The translations under genes were made by a program, and so were the position numbers. The notes below the pieces were generated by a model. It did not search any database. It saw only the letters and a program-made list of their open reading frames with translations, and was not told the DNA's origin. From the IMG/VR virus record IMGVR_UViG_3300033153_002462, positions 1 through 31,479 of that record: a stretch of 31,479 nt of DNA. One strand, written 5' to 3'. The stretch is from a virus. Positions 1 through 6,708 of the stretch are shown in pieces. The stretch's first letter is position 1. Each line of letters starts with the position of its first letter.

Positions 1-1
1 T

Positions 2-628
2 CTGGCAGAGCTGGAGCCTAAGTACAAGCAAGCTGATGGCACGATTACTCTCAAGTGTTGGGGTGCTATCAAAGGCCAGTTCAAGATTCTCCTTCAGTGG
101 TTGGATGCTTCAGGCAAGCATGTTGTGTTCGTTGCACACGAGAAGGAAGAGAACAAGAATGAGAACTTCACAGCCCGTCCTGATGTCTCTGGCAGTTCAG
201 GTAAGGACATTGTGAAAGAGTTGGATTTCATGGGGTATATGGAAGTTCGGGGAGGCAAGACTATTGTGTCATTCTCTCCTAGCGATAAGTATTATGCCAA
301 GAACTCAATCAGCCTTCCCCCTGCTATCAGTCTCCCCGGTATAGATGGCATGACCGATTTCCTTAAGCGTGAGATATTTGATAAGTACGCTAAGAAAGCC
401 GAGGAAGATCATAAGCTTTCTATCGAGCATAACCAACTGGTCGAGAAGTTTCAGTCTTTGATTACCATCGCTGATGATGAGGGCCGATTGAATGAAGTCT
501 ATGCAGAGGTGGCAGAGGCAGAGCATGTGTGGAGTTCCAAGTACCTGATCTGGGGTATGCTTCAGGAGAGAGCCGAGCAACTCGACCTTGAGTTTGACAA
601 AGCCAATAACTCTTTTGTGGAGAAGTAG
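2..628 (+). CDS. Sak4-like AAA ATPase (phage nucleotide-binding protein), C-terminal part
   Basis: The gene enters from outside the window and is open from base 2, giving 208 residues with no start or Walker A motif visible. A hydrophobic beta strand followed by HEKEE (HVVFVAHEKEE), then GSSGKDI and a short segment reading GYMEVR, matches the second half of phage RecA-like ATPases of the Sak4/AAA_24 type, which act in single-strand annealing recombination. The last 100 residues are charged and helical. It sits directly upstream of a PD-(D/E)XK nuclease and an SSB-like gene, the usual partners of such ATPases. The family call is inferred from these motifs and from context. Without the N-terminal half, another RecA-fold ATPase cannot be excluded. 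Confidence 0.6.
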   Translation: MAELEPKYKQADGTITLKCWGAIKGQFKILLQWLDASGKHVVFVAHEKEENKNENFTARPDVSGSSGKDIVKELDFMGYMEVRGGKTIVSFSPSDKYYAKNSISLPPAISLPGIDGMTDFLKREIFDKYAKKAEEDHKLSIEHNQLVEKFQSLITIADDEGRLNEVYAEVAEAEHVWSSKYLIWGMLQERAEQLDLEFDKANNSFVEK

Positions 629-630
629 GC

Positions 631-1182
631 ATGATGAAGATCAGCCCGTCTATGCTGGATAGCCATTGGTGGTATCTCAACTCTGACTATAAGAGCAGAG
701 AGGAGTATATCAACTCGCTGAAGAAGGTTCGGTTTGAACCTAATGAGGCGATGCAAAAGGGCATAGACTTTGAGGATTATGTCTGCAAGTATCCTGAGAA
801 GAAGGGAACCTATACAGGCAGGAATAAAGATAAGTATGAAGCGTGTGCAGAAGACTTCTGGGATCAGGTCAAGGGCGGGATCTTCCAGCAGAGATTAAAG
901 TCTGATGTGATTGTCCGTGACACTGTAATGGATTTGAAGTTTGTCAAGAGTTATGAGGTTGGCAAGTATCAGTATTCAGCACAGTGGAGAACTTACCTGT
1001 ATGCCACAGGACTGCCAAGCTTTATCTATCTGGTATCAAACGGTCGTGATAATTATGAGGAGGAGTATAGTAACGGGTTCCATGTAGAGCGTGAGTTACA
1101 ATCTATTATCGGGAAGTTCCTGATGCACCTTGAAGGTGATAAAGAAGCTAAGGAAGCATATTACAAGAATTGGAGAGCGTAA
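631..1182 (+). CDS. PD-(D/E)XK (RecB/YqaJ-like) exonuclease
   Basis: This 183-residue protein carries the signature of a Mg-dependent PD-(D/E)XK nuclease. A GxxxE-type helix motif (GIDFED, residues 44-49) is followed by the catalytic strand MDLKF (D101, K103) and then a Q-x3-Q-x3-Y helix (Q114, Q118, Y122), as in RecB-family and Cas4-like phage exonucleases. It probably resects dsDNA ends to make 3' single strands for the upstream annealing ATPase and the downstream SSB-like protein. It starts 2 bases after the preceding stop, and its own stop overlaps the next ATG (TAATG), indicating translational coupling within one recombination operon. The GC content and codon use resemble the neighbours. 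The nuclease fold is fairly certain; the exact subfamily is not. Confidence 0.75.
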   Translation: MMKISPSMLDSHWWYLNSDYKSREEYINSLKKVRFEPNEAMQKGIDFEDYVCKYPEKKGTYTGRNKDKYEACAEDFWDQVKGGIFQQRLKSDVIVRDTVMDLKFVKSYEVGKYQYSAQWRTYLYATGLPSFIYLVSNGRDNYEEEYSNGFHVERELQSIIGKFLMHLEGDKEAKEAYYKNWRA

Positions 1183-1667
1183 TGGGTTTTGGATCATTCG
1201 ACAGAGCAGGATATGCAGAAGAGAAGAAAAGCGCTGGATTGATTCCAGAGGAGGAATTCAGAGCTAAGATTGAGTCCATCGAATATACCAAAGATGGCGA
1301 AGAGATGAAGGACAAGAACAGAAACAAGATGGTCAAGCTGGTAGTCAAGGTTGAAGGGTTCCCCAAGAAATCCCTTTGGGTATTCCTTAGCGATAATGAG
1401 TGGTATAACAAGAATGTCGGTGACATCATTGAGTCATGTGGCATGGCTGATGAGATCGGTGAAGGGTTCAACCTCAATATGTTGGTAGGTAGGATCGGTC
1501 GAGTAAAGATCAAGCATGGTGAACATAAGGGTAAACCTACTGATAATGTTCACTACTGGATTGCACCTGAAGATGGTGAGGATGCCAAGCAACCTCAGAG
1601 CCAGCAGGAGCCGAGGAATGATTATATCCCTCAAGAACCTGATCCAGAAGATGATTTGCCCTTTTGA
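1182..1667 (+). CDS. Single-stranded DNA-binding-like protein with acidic C-terminal tip
   Basis: This is a 161-residue protein. The ATG at 1182 is preferred over an upstream TTG because it overlaps the previous stop codon, as elsewhere in this operon. The body (residues about 18-125) is rich in alternating hydrophobic and charged strands consistent with an OB-like fold. A Gln/Pro-rich linker and a terminal DPEDDLPF follow. An acidic tail ending in Pro-Phe is the hallmark of bacterial and phage SSBs, which use it to recruit DNA-repair partners. Its position after an annealing ATPase and an exonuclease fits an ssDNA-protecting role. DUF669-type phage proteins occupy the same slot and are the main alternative label. 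A strong terminator-like hairpin follows 12 bases after the stop. Confidence 0.65.
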   Translation: MGFGSFDRAGYAEEKKSAGLIPEEEFRAKIESIEYTKDGEEMKDKNRNKMVKLVVKVEGFPKKSLWVFLSDNEWYNKNVGDIIESCGMADEIGEGFNLNMLVGRIGRVKIKHGEHKGKPTDNVHYWIAPEDGEDAKQPQSQQEPRNDYIPQEPDPEDDLPF

Positions 1668-1679
1668 TCTACTCCACAA

Positions 1680-1711
1680 GCCCTGCCTCAATTCTGGGGC
1701 AGGGCGTTTTA
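1680..1711 (+). terminator. Rho-independent terminator after the recombination genes
   Basis: An 8-bp GC-rich stem (GCCCTGCC at 1680-1687 with GGCAGGGC at 1698-1705) with a 10-nt loop is followed by GTTTTAC. It lies between the SSB-like stop and the next ATG at 1729. The short T-run suggests partial readthrough. Confidence 0.7.
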
Positions 1712-1728
1712 CTGCATGAGGATAAAGC

Positions 1729-2472
1729 ATGAATACCGTAGTCAGTAATGAATCCCACTTGATCAATGTATTCAAAGAGATCCAGAGCATAGTGGCCAAG
1801 GGCAAGATAGTATCAATGTCCTATGATCCTGTGAAGACTTTGAAGACTAAGCGTCAGTGTGGTTTTATCTTCGGGGGCCTTATCACAGCGCTTCAGAAGT
1901 GGGAGTATGAGACTCAAGGGGAGAGCAGTTCTAAGGATGGGGTCAAGAGTATGCTGTATAATGCCCTTCTCAAGCCTGATGTGCGAACCGTGTGTGGGAT
2001 TATGACACCTGTTTACACGACCCTGAGCATGATGACCACGAAAGAGGCAAGCCAATTCATAGAGGATGTGATTGATTTTGCTGATGGATTACCCGATATG
2101 ATCCTACCTGTAGACCTCAGATACTCATGGTTGAACAACATCACCAGTGTAGAGATGTCTATAGTGGCCGTAAAGGTGCCTACATGGAAGCCAAAGCAGA
2201 AAGCCTACCTCTCACACCTCAGAGGCTTAAACTGTCTGTATTGCGGTCTTCTAGGCTGTCAGGCTCATCATGTAAGGCAGGGAACCCCTTGTGGCATGGG
2301 TCAAAAGCCGGCTGATTACTATGGTATCCAATTATGTGAGCGTTGCCATGACCTCGTTCATAGGGTTAAGGGTGAGGAAATGATCTATTCAGGTATGGGG
2401 AATGTCCTGCATGGGTTCAGTATCAAGCAGTTCTGTGAATTGAGCTTTGACCGTTGGTATAACAAACAATAA
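1729..2472 (+). CDS. HNH/zinc protein resembling DUF968 or NinB-type recombination factors
   Basis: This is a 247-residue protein. The C-terminal half (residues about 165-215) has a zinc-coordinating HNH-like pattern: CLYCG, then AHHVR, a glycine-rich GMGQKPADYYG segment, and LCERCHDLVH. The same layout occurs in DUF968 proteins, P1 Ref-type nucleases and other phage recombination nucleases. The N-terminal half begins with a KTKRQCGFIFGGL segment that recalls the KR..N..W start of NinB/Orf recombination mediators, but this is weaker. A GAGGA ribosome site lies 7 bases before the ATG. Its place between the SSB-like gene and the replication genes supports a role in DNA recombination or processing. 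Nuclease activity is inferred from the paired His residues. Confidence 0.6.
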   Translation: MNTVVSNESHLINVFKEIQSIVAKGKIVSMSYDPVKTLKTKRQCGFIFGGLITALQKWEYETQGESSSKDGVKSMLYNALLKPDVRTVCGIMTPVYTTLSMMTTKEASQFIEDVIDFADGLPDMILPVDLRYSWLNNITSVEMSIVAVKVPTWKPKQKAYLSHLRGLNCLYCGLLGCQAHHVRQGTPCGMGQKPADYYGIQLCERCHDLVHRVKGEEMIYSGMGNVLHGFSIKQFCELSFDRWYNKQ

Positions 2473-2474
2473 CA

Positions 2475-2522
2475 GGTATGCCGGGAGTTGATAGTCTGGG
2501 GGGGCAATCCTCCCGGCATACC
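2475..2522 (+). terminator. Perfect 13-bp hairpin between genes (terminator or processing site)
   Basis: The left arm at 2475-2487 (GGTATGCCGGGAG) is perfectly complementary to the right arm at 2510-2522. They enclose a 22-nt loop that contains a run of seven G. The sequence after the stem is GCTTTCTCT, not a clean T-run, so it may be a weak terminator or an RNA-processing or stability element. The next gene starts 21 bases downstream. Confidence 0.5.
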
Positions 2523-2543
2523 GCTTTCTCTGGGGAGAAGATT

Positions 2544-2681
2544 ATGAAAAGAGAGACTGAGGAATTATTAAGGGATCTGGTAGCAGAGTTGGGATTTAAG
2601 GCTATGAGCAGGAAGCAGAAAGATGAAATGGCAGATAGGATAAAAAAGATTCTGGAAAAGAAGGAAAGGACATTGATTTAA
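2544..2681 (+). CDS. Small helical protein, unknown function
   Basis: This is a 45-residue, highly charged, helical protein rich in Lys and Glu. The start at 2544 is chosen because GGGGAGAAG lies 5-8 bases before it. The frame stays open upstream to an ATG at 2478, but that ATG lies inside the left arm of the 13-bp hairpin and has no ribosome site. No family is recognised. It lies between the recombination genes and the structured noncoding region, so it could be a small regulatory or accessory protein. Confidence 0.6.
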   Translation: MKRETEELLRDLVAELGFKAMSRKQKDEMADRIKKILEKKERTLI

Positions 2682-2716
2682 CCTGTGGTGCGTGGTATAG
2701 TGGTCGCTCAAATTAC

Positions 2717-2953
2717 TGTGATGGGTAATCTAATGAGACTTAAATTTGACCTAAGAGCCGTATCCCCTTCCCAAATGCCCATCACATGATGCGGTTCTTA
2801 GGTGTTTATTTTCGTCAATCACTTGACTCTGGTTCAGCTAAATGTTAGTCTACTTGAGCTGAAACACAGATTATTTACAATTTAATTCAAACGACCTCAA
2901 GAGTCTACCCTGTACACTTCACTGTGTTTCAGCAACAGGGGAAGCTCTTGGGG
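2717..2953 (+). ncRNA. Gene-free region predicted to fold into two successive pseudoknots
   Basis: The 295 bases between 2682 and 2976 hold no credible gene but strong long-range complementarity. First set: 2717-2725 pairs perfectly with 2778-2786 (TGTGATGGG/CCCATCACA), while 2749-2760 pairs with 2792-2803 (12 bp, one G-U). Second set: 2858-2869 pairs perfectly with 2922-2933 (12 bp, GCTGAAACACAG), while 2895-2903 and 2908-2913 pair with 2945-2953 and 2935-2940. In both sets the arms are in the order A-B-A'-B', the topology of a pseudoknot. An alternative 7-bp pairing (2833-2839 with 2857-2863) competes with the second set. It could be a structured RNA, a leader controlling the HNH gene, or part of a replication origin. 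No group I intron core was recognised. Confidence 0.5.
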
Positions 2954-2976
2954 CTGTTTGATCGTAGGAGAAAGTT

Positions 2977-3441
2977 ATGGTTGCTGATGTAGCAATTAGT
3001 GAGTGTGCTAGATGCAAGGAGGTTAAAGATGTATCTTGCTTTAGGCCTGATCCAAGAATGAAAAATGGTTTAGCATCATGGTGTAAAGATTGTCATAGGT
3101 CTCATTCTTTAATGTATAACAAGAAATTGAGAGAAAGAGACCCAGAAGGTTATCTGGCTAAAAGTAGAGTGTATCAGAAGAGATACAGAGACAAGAGAAA
3201 AGCAACAGGGGTAGAGAAGACAGATATAGAGACAAAAAAAGATAGGTGTAGAGCAGAGCTTTGGAAGGCTATAGGGCGTGGTGATATTAGACGCATGAAT
3301 GTATGTGAGTTATGCAAATCTAATTCAATGATAGAGGCACATCATGTAGATTATAGCAAGCCTCTTTATGTTTATTGGTTATGTAAGGCGTGTCATGAGG
3401 CGGCACACCATAATGGAGATGATAATGTCAGGATGGCTTAA
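2977..3441 (+). CDS. HNH endonuclease with N-terminal zinc ribbon (homing-type)
   Basis: This is a 154-residue protein in two parts. Residues 10-42 form a zinc-ribbon-like unit (CARCK, then WCKDCH). Residues about 108-145 form an HNH nuclease module with CELCK, EAHHVDY and LCKACHEAAHH. A basic, Arg/Lys/Tyr-rich linker lies between. This arrangement is typical of free-standing phage homing endonucleases that cut DNA and spread between phage genomes. AGGAG lies 6 bases before the ATG. Codons are visibly more AT-rich than in neighbouring genes, consistent with separate acquisition. Its 3' end overlaps the next gene by 17 bases. The structured region just upstream may have travelled with it. Confidence 0.8.
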   Translation: MVADVAISECARCKEVKDVSCFRPDPRMKNGLASWCKDCHRSHSLMYNKKLRERDPEGYLAKSRVYQKRYRDKRKATGVEKTDIETKKDRCRAELWKAIGRGDIRRMNVCELCKSNSMIEAHHVDYSKPLYVYWLCKACHEAAHHNGDDNVRMA

Positions 3442-4297
3442 GCTTCATAGGAAGTCTGCTGAGAGCAGGTATTACAGCATGGGCTTGAAGCACATAGGGA
3501 TGTTCAAAGTTATTATGCTCAAGGCCAATTGGAAGATAGGGTATTTCCAAGGCCATGAGATACACCCCGGATCATTCGCTACGAGCATATCTGGCCTTGC
3601 TGAATCGCTCTGTGAGGACAGAAGAACGGTAAGAAAGCTACTTGATGACCTTGAAAAGTTCGGAATGATAAGTCGCAAGAGTTTTGCCAACCGATGGACA
3701 CACATAACTATATGTAATTGGGAGGTTTATCAAGGGTCTGATGATGCAGTTGTGCCAACCGATGTACACCAGAGTGACCAACCAGTGTCCACTGATATGT
3801 CCACTGGAATGACCACAATAGAAGAAGTAAAGAAGGAAAGAAGGGTAGAAGGAAAGAAGAAGCCCAAGGTACATGTGGAGGACAAGTCCCCCACGCCCGA
3901 ACCACAAGGGGATCACAAACTGACTCTCGGGCCTTCTATGATACAGAATTGGTGGAATGGTTTGGCTACGGAATCAGGGTTCCCCAAGATACAGACCATG
4001 ACTCCCAAGAGGGCTAAAGCAGTCAAGGCAAGGAAGTTCGATGATGATCTAACAGAGAAGATTCAGTACGCAGTGAGTAAGAGCATGAAGTTCTTAAGCG
4101 ATGGCAGTTGGTTCTCATTCGATTGGATATTGAGTGAGAACAATTTAACCAAGTTGATAGAAGGAAATTATTATGACAGTAGAGGGGCAGGAGCCACAGC
4201 AGGGAGATCTGGGAGAGTCAGCGATTGGGATAGTGAGACGACTCAAAAGCAAAGCAGTAAATTCGATGGAGTTGGAGACAGGTGGCGAGACGATTGA
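3425..4297 (+). CDS. Winged-helix phage replication protein (initiator / O-like)
   Basis: This is a 290-residue protein. The ATG at 3425 is chosen because GGAG lies 6 bases upstream and the protein then begins SGWLKLHRK, the usual opening of phage helix-turn-helix replication proteins (W-K-L-H-R near the N-terminus). Residues 1-100 look like a winged helix ending in WTHITICNWEVYQ, a common signature of these proteins. A Lys/Glu/Pro-rich linker and a C-terminal domain with W-rich segments (NWWNGLA, WFSFDWIL) follow, resembling phage replication proteins that dock the helicase loader. The next gene is a DnaC-like loader, supporting a role in origin recognition and replisome assembly. The start overlaps the HNH gene by 17 bases. 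Confidence 0.7.
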   Translation: MSGWLKLHRKSAESRYYSMGLKHIGMFKVIMLKANWKIGYFQGHEIHPGSFATSISGLAESLCEDRRTVRKLLDDLEKFGMISRKSFANRWTHITICNWEVYQGSDDAVVPTDVHQSDQPVSTDMSTGMTTIEEVKKERRVEGKKKPKVHVEDKSPTPEPQGDHKLTLGPSMIQNWWNGLATESGFPKIQTMTPKRAKAVKARKFDDDLTEKIQYAVSKSMKFLSDGSWFSFDWILSENNLTKLIEGNYYDSRGAGATAGRSGRVSDWDSETTQKQSSKFDGVGDRWRDD

Positions 4298-4928
4298 GGA
4301 TTGCCTTTGGTGTGGCATACCAGAGCCGTGTGGCAAGCCCGTGTGCAGGAATAAGCACTTGACCGTCAGGAGGCCAGCCAAAGCCCTTGATTCTGTGAAA
4401 GTCCCTCCGCTCTACCGGGAGTCTTCTGCTTTCATGTTCGATGATCAAGAGCAGAGGTTTGGAATGGCCTGTAAGGATATGGAGCATGGAGGTGCGTTCA
4501 TAGCAGGGCCAGCTGGTACAGGGAAGACCACGTTTGCCACAGCTATCATGAAAGAGCGGTTGATGTCAGTAGTGCATGATACCGGATGGGATGCGATATG
4601 GGTAACGGCACCTGAGTTGCTTGCAAGGATCAGAGCCACCTACCAGCAGGGAGCTGTAGAGTCTGAGCAGGAGGTCATGAAGCTTTATAGCGGTGTGAAG
4701 CTTTTGCTGATAGATGACCTAGGGGCAGAGAAGGTGAGTGACTGGAGCATGTCGGCATTCTATTCGATCTTGAGCCGTAGGATAAATTATATGCTGTTCA
4801 CTATCGTTACGAGCAACATGAGCCTTGATAGCATCGCTGAGTGGGAGCCAAGAATCGCAAGCCGTCTGATGTCAATGAAGTGTATGAACATGACAGGTGA
4901 TGATAGGAGGCAGAATGCACATAGTTGA
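4173..4928 (+). CDS. DnaC/IstB-like AAA+ helicase loader
   Basis: This is a 251-residue AAA+ ATPase. The Walker A GPAGTGKT (residues 112-119), Walker B LLLIDDLG (177-184), sensor TSNMS (213-217) and RIASRL (227-232, arginine finger) match DnaC-type loaders, which place the replicative helicase on ssDNA. The N-terminal part contains C44, C47, C53 and C58, a possible small zinc site like that in several phage loaders. GAAGGA lies shortly before the start. The gene overlaps the upstream replication gene by 125 bases. A later ATG at 4266 would reduce the overlap but lacks a ribosome site. No DnaB-type helicase is seen in the window, so the phage may use the host helicase or encode its own elsewhere. 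Confidence 0.85.
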   Translation: MTVEGQEPQQGDLGESAIGIVRRLKSKAVNSMELETGGETIEDCLWCGIPEPCGKPVCRNKHLTVRRPAKALDSVKVPPLYRESSAFMFDDQEQRFGMACKDMEHGGAFIAGPAGTGKTTFATAIMKERLMSVVHDTGWDAIWVTAPELLARIRATYQQGAVESEQEVMKLYSGVKLLLIDDLGAEKVSDWSMSAFYSILSRRINYMLFTIVTSNMSLDSIAEWEPRIASRLMSMKCMNMTGDDRRQNAHS

Positions 4929-5178
4929 AGCTGATGTAGTCCATGAATCTGGTGAGGAATCATTCAGTTACAGGATAGAGGGCAAGTCAGAGGTAGACTC
5001 TATCCGAAAAGCGATAACCAAGTTCACGAATGATAAAAGATTCAAAGAGGTAAAGGAAATCTATCGGGTAGTATTTGAGATCCAAGAGCAACCTTCCGAT
5101 GAAGAGATAGCTAGGATCAAAGCAGAGAAGGAAGCGGAAAGAAATAAGCCTACGCAGTTCGCACTATTCGGGATGTAA
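4915..5178 (+). CDS. Conserved small phage protein, unknown function
   Basis: This is an 87-residue protein. The start at 4915 is supported by a perfect AGGAGG four bases upstream. An earlier in-frame ATG at 4897 lacks one. The predicted layout is a beta-rich N-terminal half (HIVEADVVHESGEE..YRIEG), then helices and a Lys/Glu-rich tail. It overlaps the helicase-loader gene by 14 bases and so is probably made from the same message. No family is recognised. It is the last gene before a strong promoter, so it ends the replication operon. Confidence 0.65.
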   Translation: MHIVEADVVHESGEESFSYRIEGKSEVDSIRKAITKFTNDKRFKEVKEIYRVVFEIQEQPSDEEIARIKAEKEAERNKPTQFALFGM

Positions 5179-5206
5179 ATAAATACAAATAAAAATTAAT
5201 TTCCTC

Positions 5207-5235
5207 TTGACTTACTTTCTCCCCTATGGTATATT
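5207..5235 (+). promoter_or_regulatory. Sigma70-type promoter P1
   Basis: TTGACT (5207-5212) and TATATT (5230-5235) are spaced by exactly 17 bases. An A/T-rich UP-like stretch lies just upstream, and TATGG precedes the -10 box. It drives the operon starting at 5282. Confidence 0.85.
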
Positions 5236-5281
5236 ATGTGTATAAGAAACATTTATTAACCTATGGATGAGGAGAAGTAAG

Positions 5282-5455
5282 ATGAAGAACACAAGTGATC
5301 ATGCGTTTGCTGTAATGTGTAGTGACAATGGTGTGAGCGTTGAGGAAGCAATGAGGAATGAAAGGATCGTAAGCGCTAGGGAAGAAAATTTAAGGCATGA
5401 GGTTCTGAAGGATGTCATTAGGGAAGAGTATAGCAAATCAAATGAGGGTAAATGA
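5282..5455 (+). CDS. Small helical protein, first gene behind promoter P1
   Basis: This is a 57-residue protein of unknown function. The start at 5282 has AGGAG 7 bases upstream. The in-frame ATG at 5267 overlaps that ribosome site and is unlikely. The sequence is mostly helical and charged with a central SVEEAM segment and no recognisable motif. It is the first gene after P1 and the next gene follows one base after its stop. Confidence 0.6.
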   Translation: MKNTSDHAFAVMCSDNGVSVEEAMRNERIVSAREENLRHEVLKDVIREEYSKSNEGK

Positions 5456-5456
5456 T

Positions 5457-5639
5457 ATGATTGATAATAGAAGCGAGAGGGTCAAGGAAATCTGCAAGGC
5501 CAATGTGAATTATGGGTGTACAAAGGTTTGCCCGTTGGCCAAAGCGTGTGATTGTAAGGTTGGGGATACCAAAGAGATCTTTGATATTCGGATGAATAAA
5601 GCGGCTGAAGAATTAGACGAGAAAGAAGGGATTGAATAA
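5457..5639 (+). CDS. Small cysteine-rich protein, possible zinc binder
   Basis: This is a 60-residue protein. Five cysteines cluster in the middle: CKAN, GCTKVCPLAKACDC. This suggests a small metal-binding knuckle, although spacing does not match a known zinc family. The start at 5457 lies behind a GAGGGT ribosome site. An upstream in-frame ATG at 5442 overlaps the previous gene. The stop overlaps the next start (TAATG). Confidence 0.55.
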   Translation: MIDNRSERVKEICKANVNYGCTKVCPLAKACDCKVGDTKEIFDIRMNKAAEELDEKEGIE

Positions 5640-6013
5640 TGGGACGGGGATACAGCTGGAAGAATGTAGGGATCATCGTATATCTGGATAATGAGGTTGA
5701 AGTGCTGGGGCAGGAGTTGGTTGATAAGTTGATCAAGTTCGCAGAGGAGAGTGGTAACAAGCGCTGGTGTGAGGATTGGCCGATCATTCTCAATGTGAAG
5801 TCCAGCGGATATTATGATGAGGGTAAGTACACGGGGCCATGGGAAGATAGTTATCCTGAAGAGGGTGATGATGAGCGTGAGTTCGTGAGCATGACGTTCG
5901 ATATGTGTGATGGCAAAGGCACTGAGATAGAGGTTCCTAATGCTCTGGGAGAGGAAGTCTTTGAGAAGGTATTTGAGTCACATGTGATGGAAGCTGAATT
6001 GGAGCTAGGATGA
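5639..6013 (+). CDS. Hypothetical acidic phage protein
   Basis: This is a 124-residue acidic protein with several aromatic residues (W8, W43, W47, W68) and no family recognised. It has a mixed alpha/beta composition without signal peptide or membrane segment. It starts on the stop of the previous gene and its stop overlaps the next ATG, so it is translated as part of a coupled chain leading to RusA. Confidence 0.6.
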   Translation: MGRGYSWKNVGIIVYLDNEVEVLGQELVDKLIKFAEESGNKRWCEDWPIILNVKSSGYYDEGKYTGPWEDSYPEEGDDEREFVSMTFDMCDGKGTEIEVPNALGEEVFEKVFESHVMEAELELG

Positions 6014-6240
6014 CTAGTGAAGAGGGGTGCATAACCCGTGAGCATAAGTTGGTTGCTTATGAGATGTTTGTTGTCGCTGTGGCTGGGATATTGGAATGTG
6101 ATATGTCCAGAGATTCGTTGCAGAACATGGAAGATATAATTAAAGGAATGAAGGCTCATGAGATTGAGCATGAAAATGAACAGCAGGTGGCAGAAGATAT
6201 AGAAGAGCATGATAACCAGAGATTGAGAGACATGGGATGA
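6010..6240 (+). CDS. Small hypothetical protein
   Basis: This is a 76-residue protein. The N-terminal half has a hydrophobic helix (EMFVVAVAGILE), too short and charged at its ends to be a clear membrane anchor. The C-terminal half is a charged helix rich in Glu and His. GGAGCTAGG precedes the start. It overlaps the genes on both sides by 4 bases (ATGA junctions). Confidence 0.6.
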   Translation: MTSEEGCITREHKLVAYEMFVVAVAGILECDMSRDSLQNMEDIIKGMKAHEIEHENEQQVAEDIEEHDNQRLRDMG

Positions 6241-6605
6241 TCAATATACAGTTACCATTTCCACCGACCCTGAACACTTACTATCGGCATGTAGGGGCAA
6301 GGGTTCTTATCTCTAGGAAGGGTAGGATTTACCGGACTAGGGTTAAGTGTGAGATCATCAAGGCAGGGAACCCAAGGATCGAAGGTGATATTACCTGTGT
6401 GATTGAAGCGTGTCCACCAGATAGGCGCAAGCGTGACCTTGACAATCTGCTCAAGGCGACTTTTGATTCTATGGAACATGCCAACCTGTTTGAAAATGAC
6501 AATCAGATCAAAGACCTCCGAATCTATTGGGGGCCGAAAATCAAGGGCGGACTGCTCAATATCGAACTTAGTCCGACACTCGAATTATACCCATCGGCAA
6601 TTTAA
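6237..6605 (+). CDS. rusA: RusA-like Holliday junction resolvase
   Basis: This is a 122-residue protein, the usual length of RusA. It starts with the typical LPFPPTLNTYYRH motif and carries the catalytic aspartates in RDLDN (D67, D69) and in ENDNQ (D88), spaced as D70/D72/D91 in E. coli RusA. The enzyme is a homodimer that cuts Holliday junctions, resolving branched DNA made during replication and recombination and clearing branches before packaging. It is the last gene of the P1 operon, overlaps the previous gene by 4 bases, and is followed by promoter P2. Confidence 0.93.
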   Translation: MINIQLPFPPTLNTYYRHVGARVLISRKGRIYRTRVKCEIIKAGNPRIEGDITCVIEACPPDRRKRDLDNLLKATFDSMEHANLFENDNQIKDLRIYWGPKIKGGLLNIELSPTLELYPSAI

Positions 6606-6638
6606 GTGAAAATTAATTTAATAAAATAGTATTTACTC

Positions 6639-6667
6639 TTGACAATGCTGGTATAATACTATATTAT
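6639..6667 (+). promoter_or_regulatory. Sigma70-type promoter P2
   Basis: A perfect TTGACA (6639-6644) is followed after 17 bases by TATTAT (6662-6667). A TATATT at 6660-6665 is an alternative with 15-base spacing. The sequence upstream is A/T-rich. It drives the MoxR-like operon. Confidence 0.8.
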
Positions 6668-6708
6668 CTACACATCAATTGGATAAACGTTTTTATGAGG
6701 AGCAGGAA

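Noticed and set aside
2686-2760. A tRNA-like D-arm sequence (GTGGTATAGTGG) after the gene at 2544
   Set aside because: No matching acceptor stem, anticodon arm or T-loop (GTTCRA) follows at the expected distance.
2682-2976. A group I intron core upstream of the HNH gene
   Set aside because: The complementary arms exist but lie in an order with no room for P4-P6 and P8 between P3- and P7-like helices, and no interrupted gene is visible on either side.
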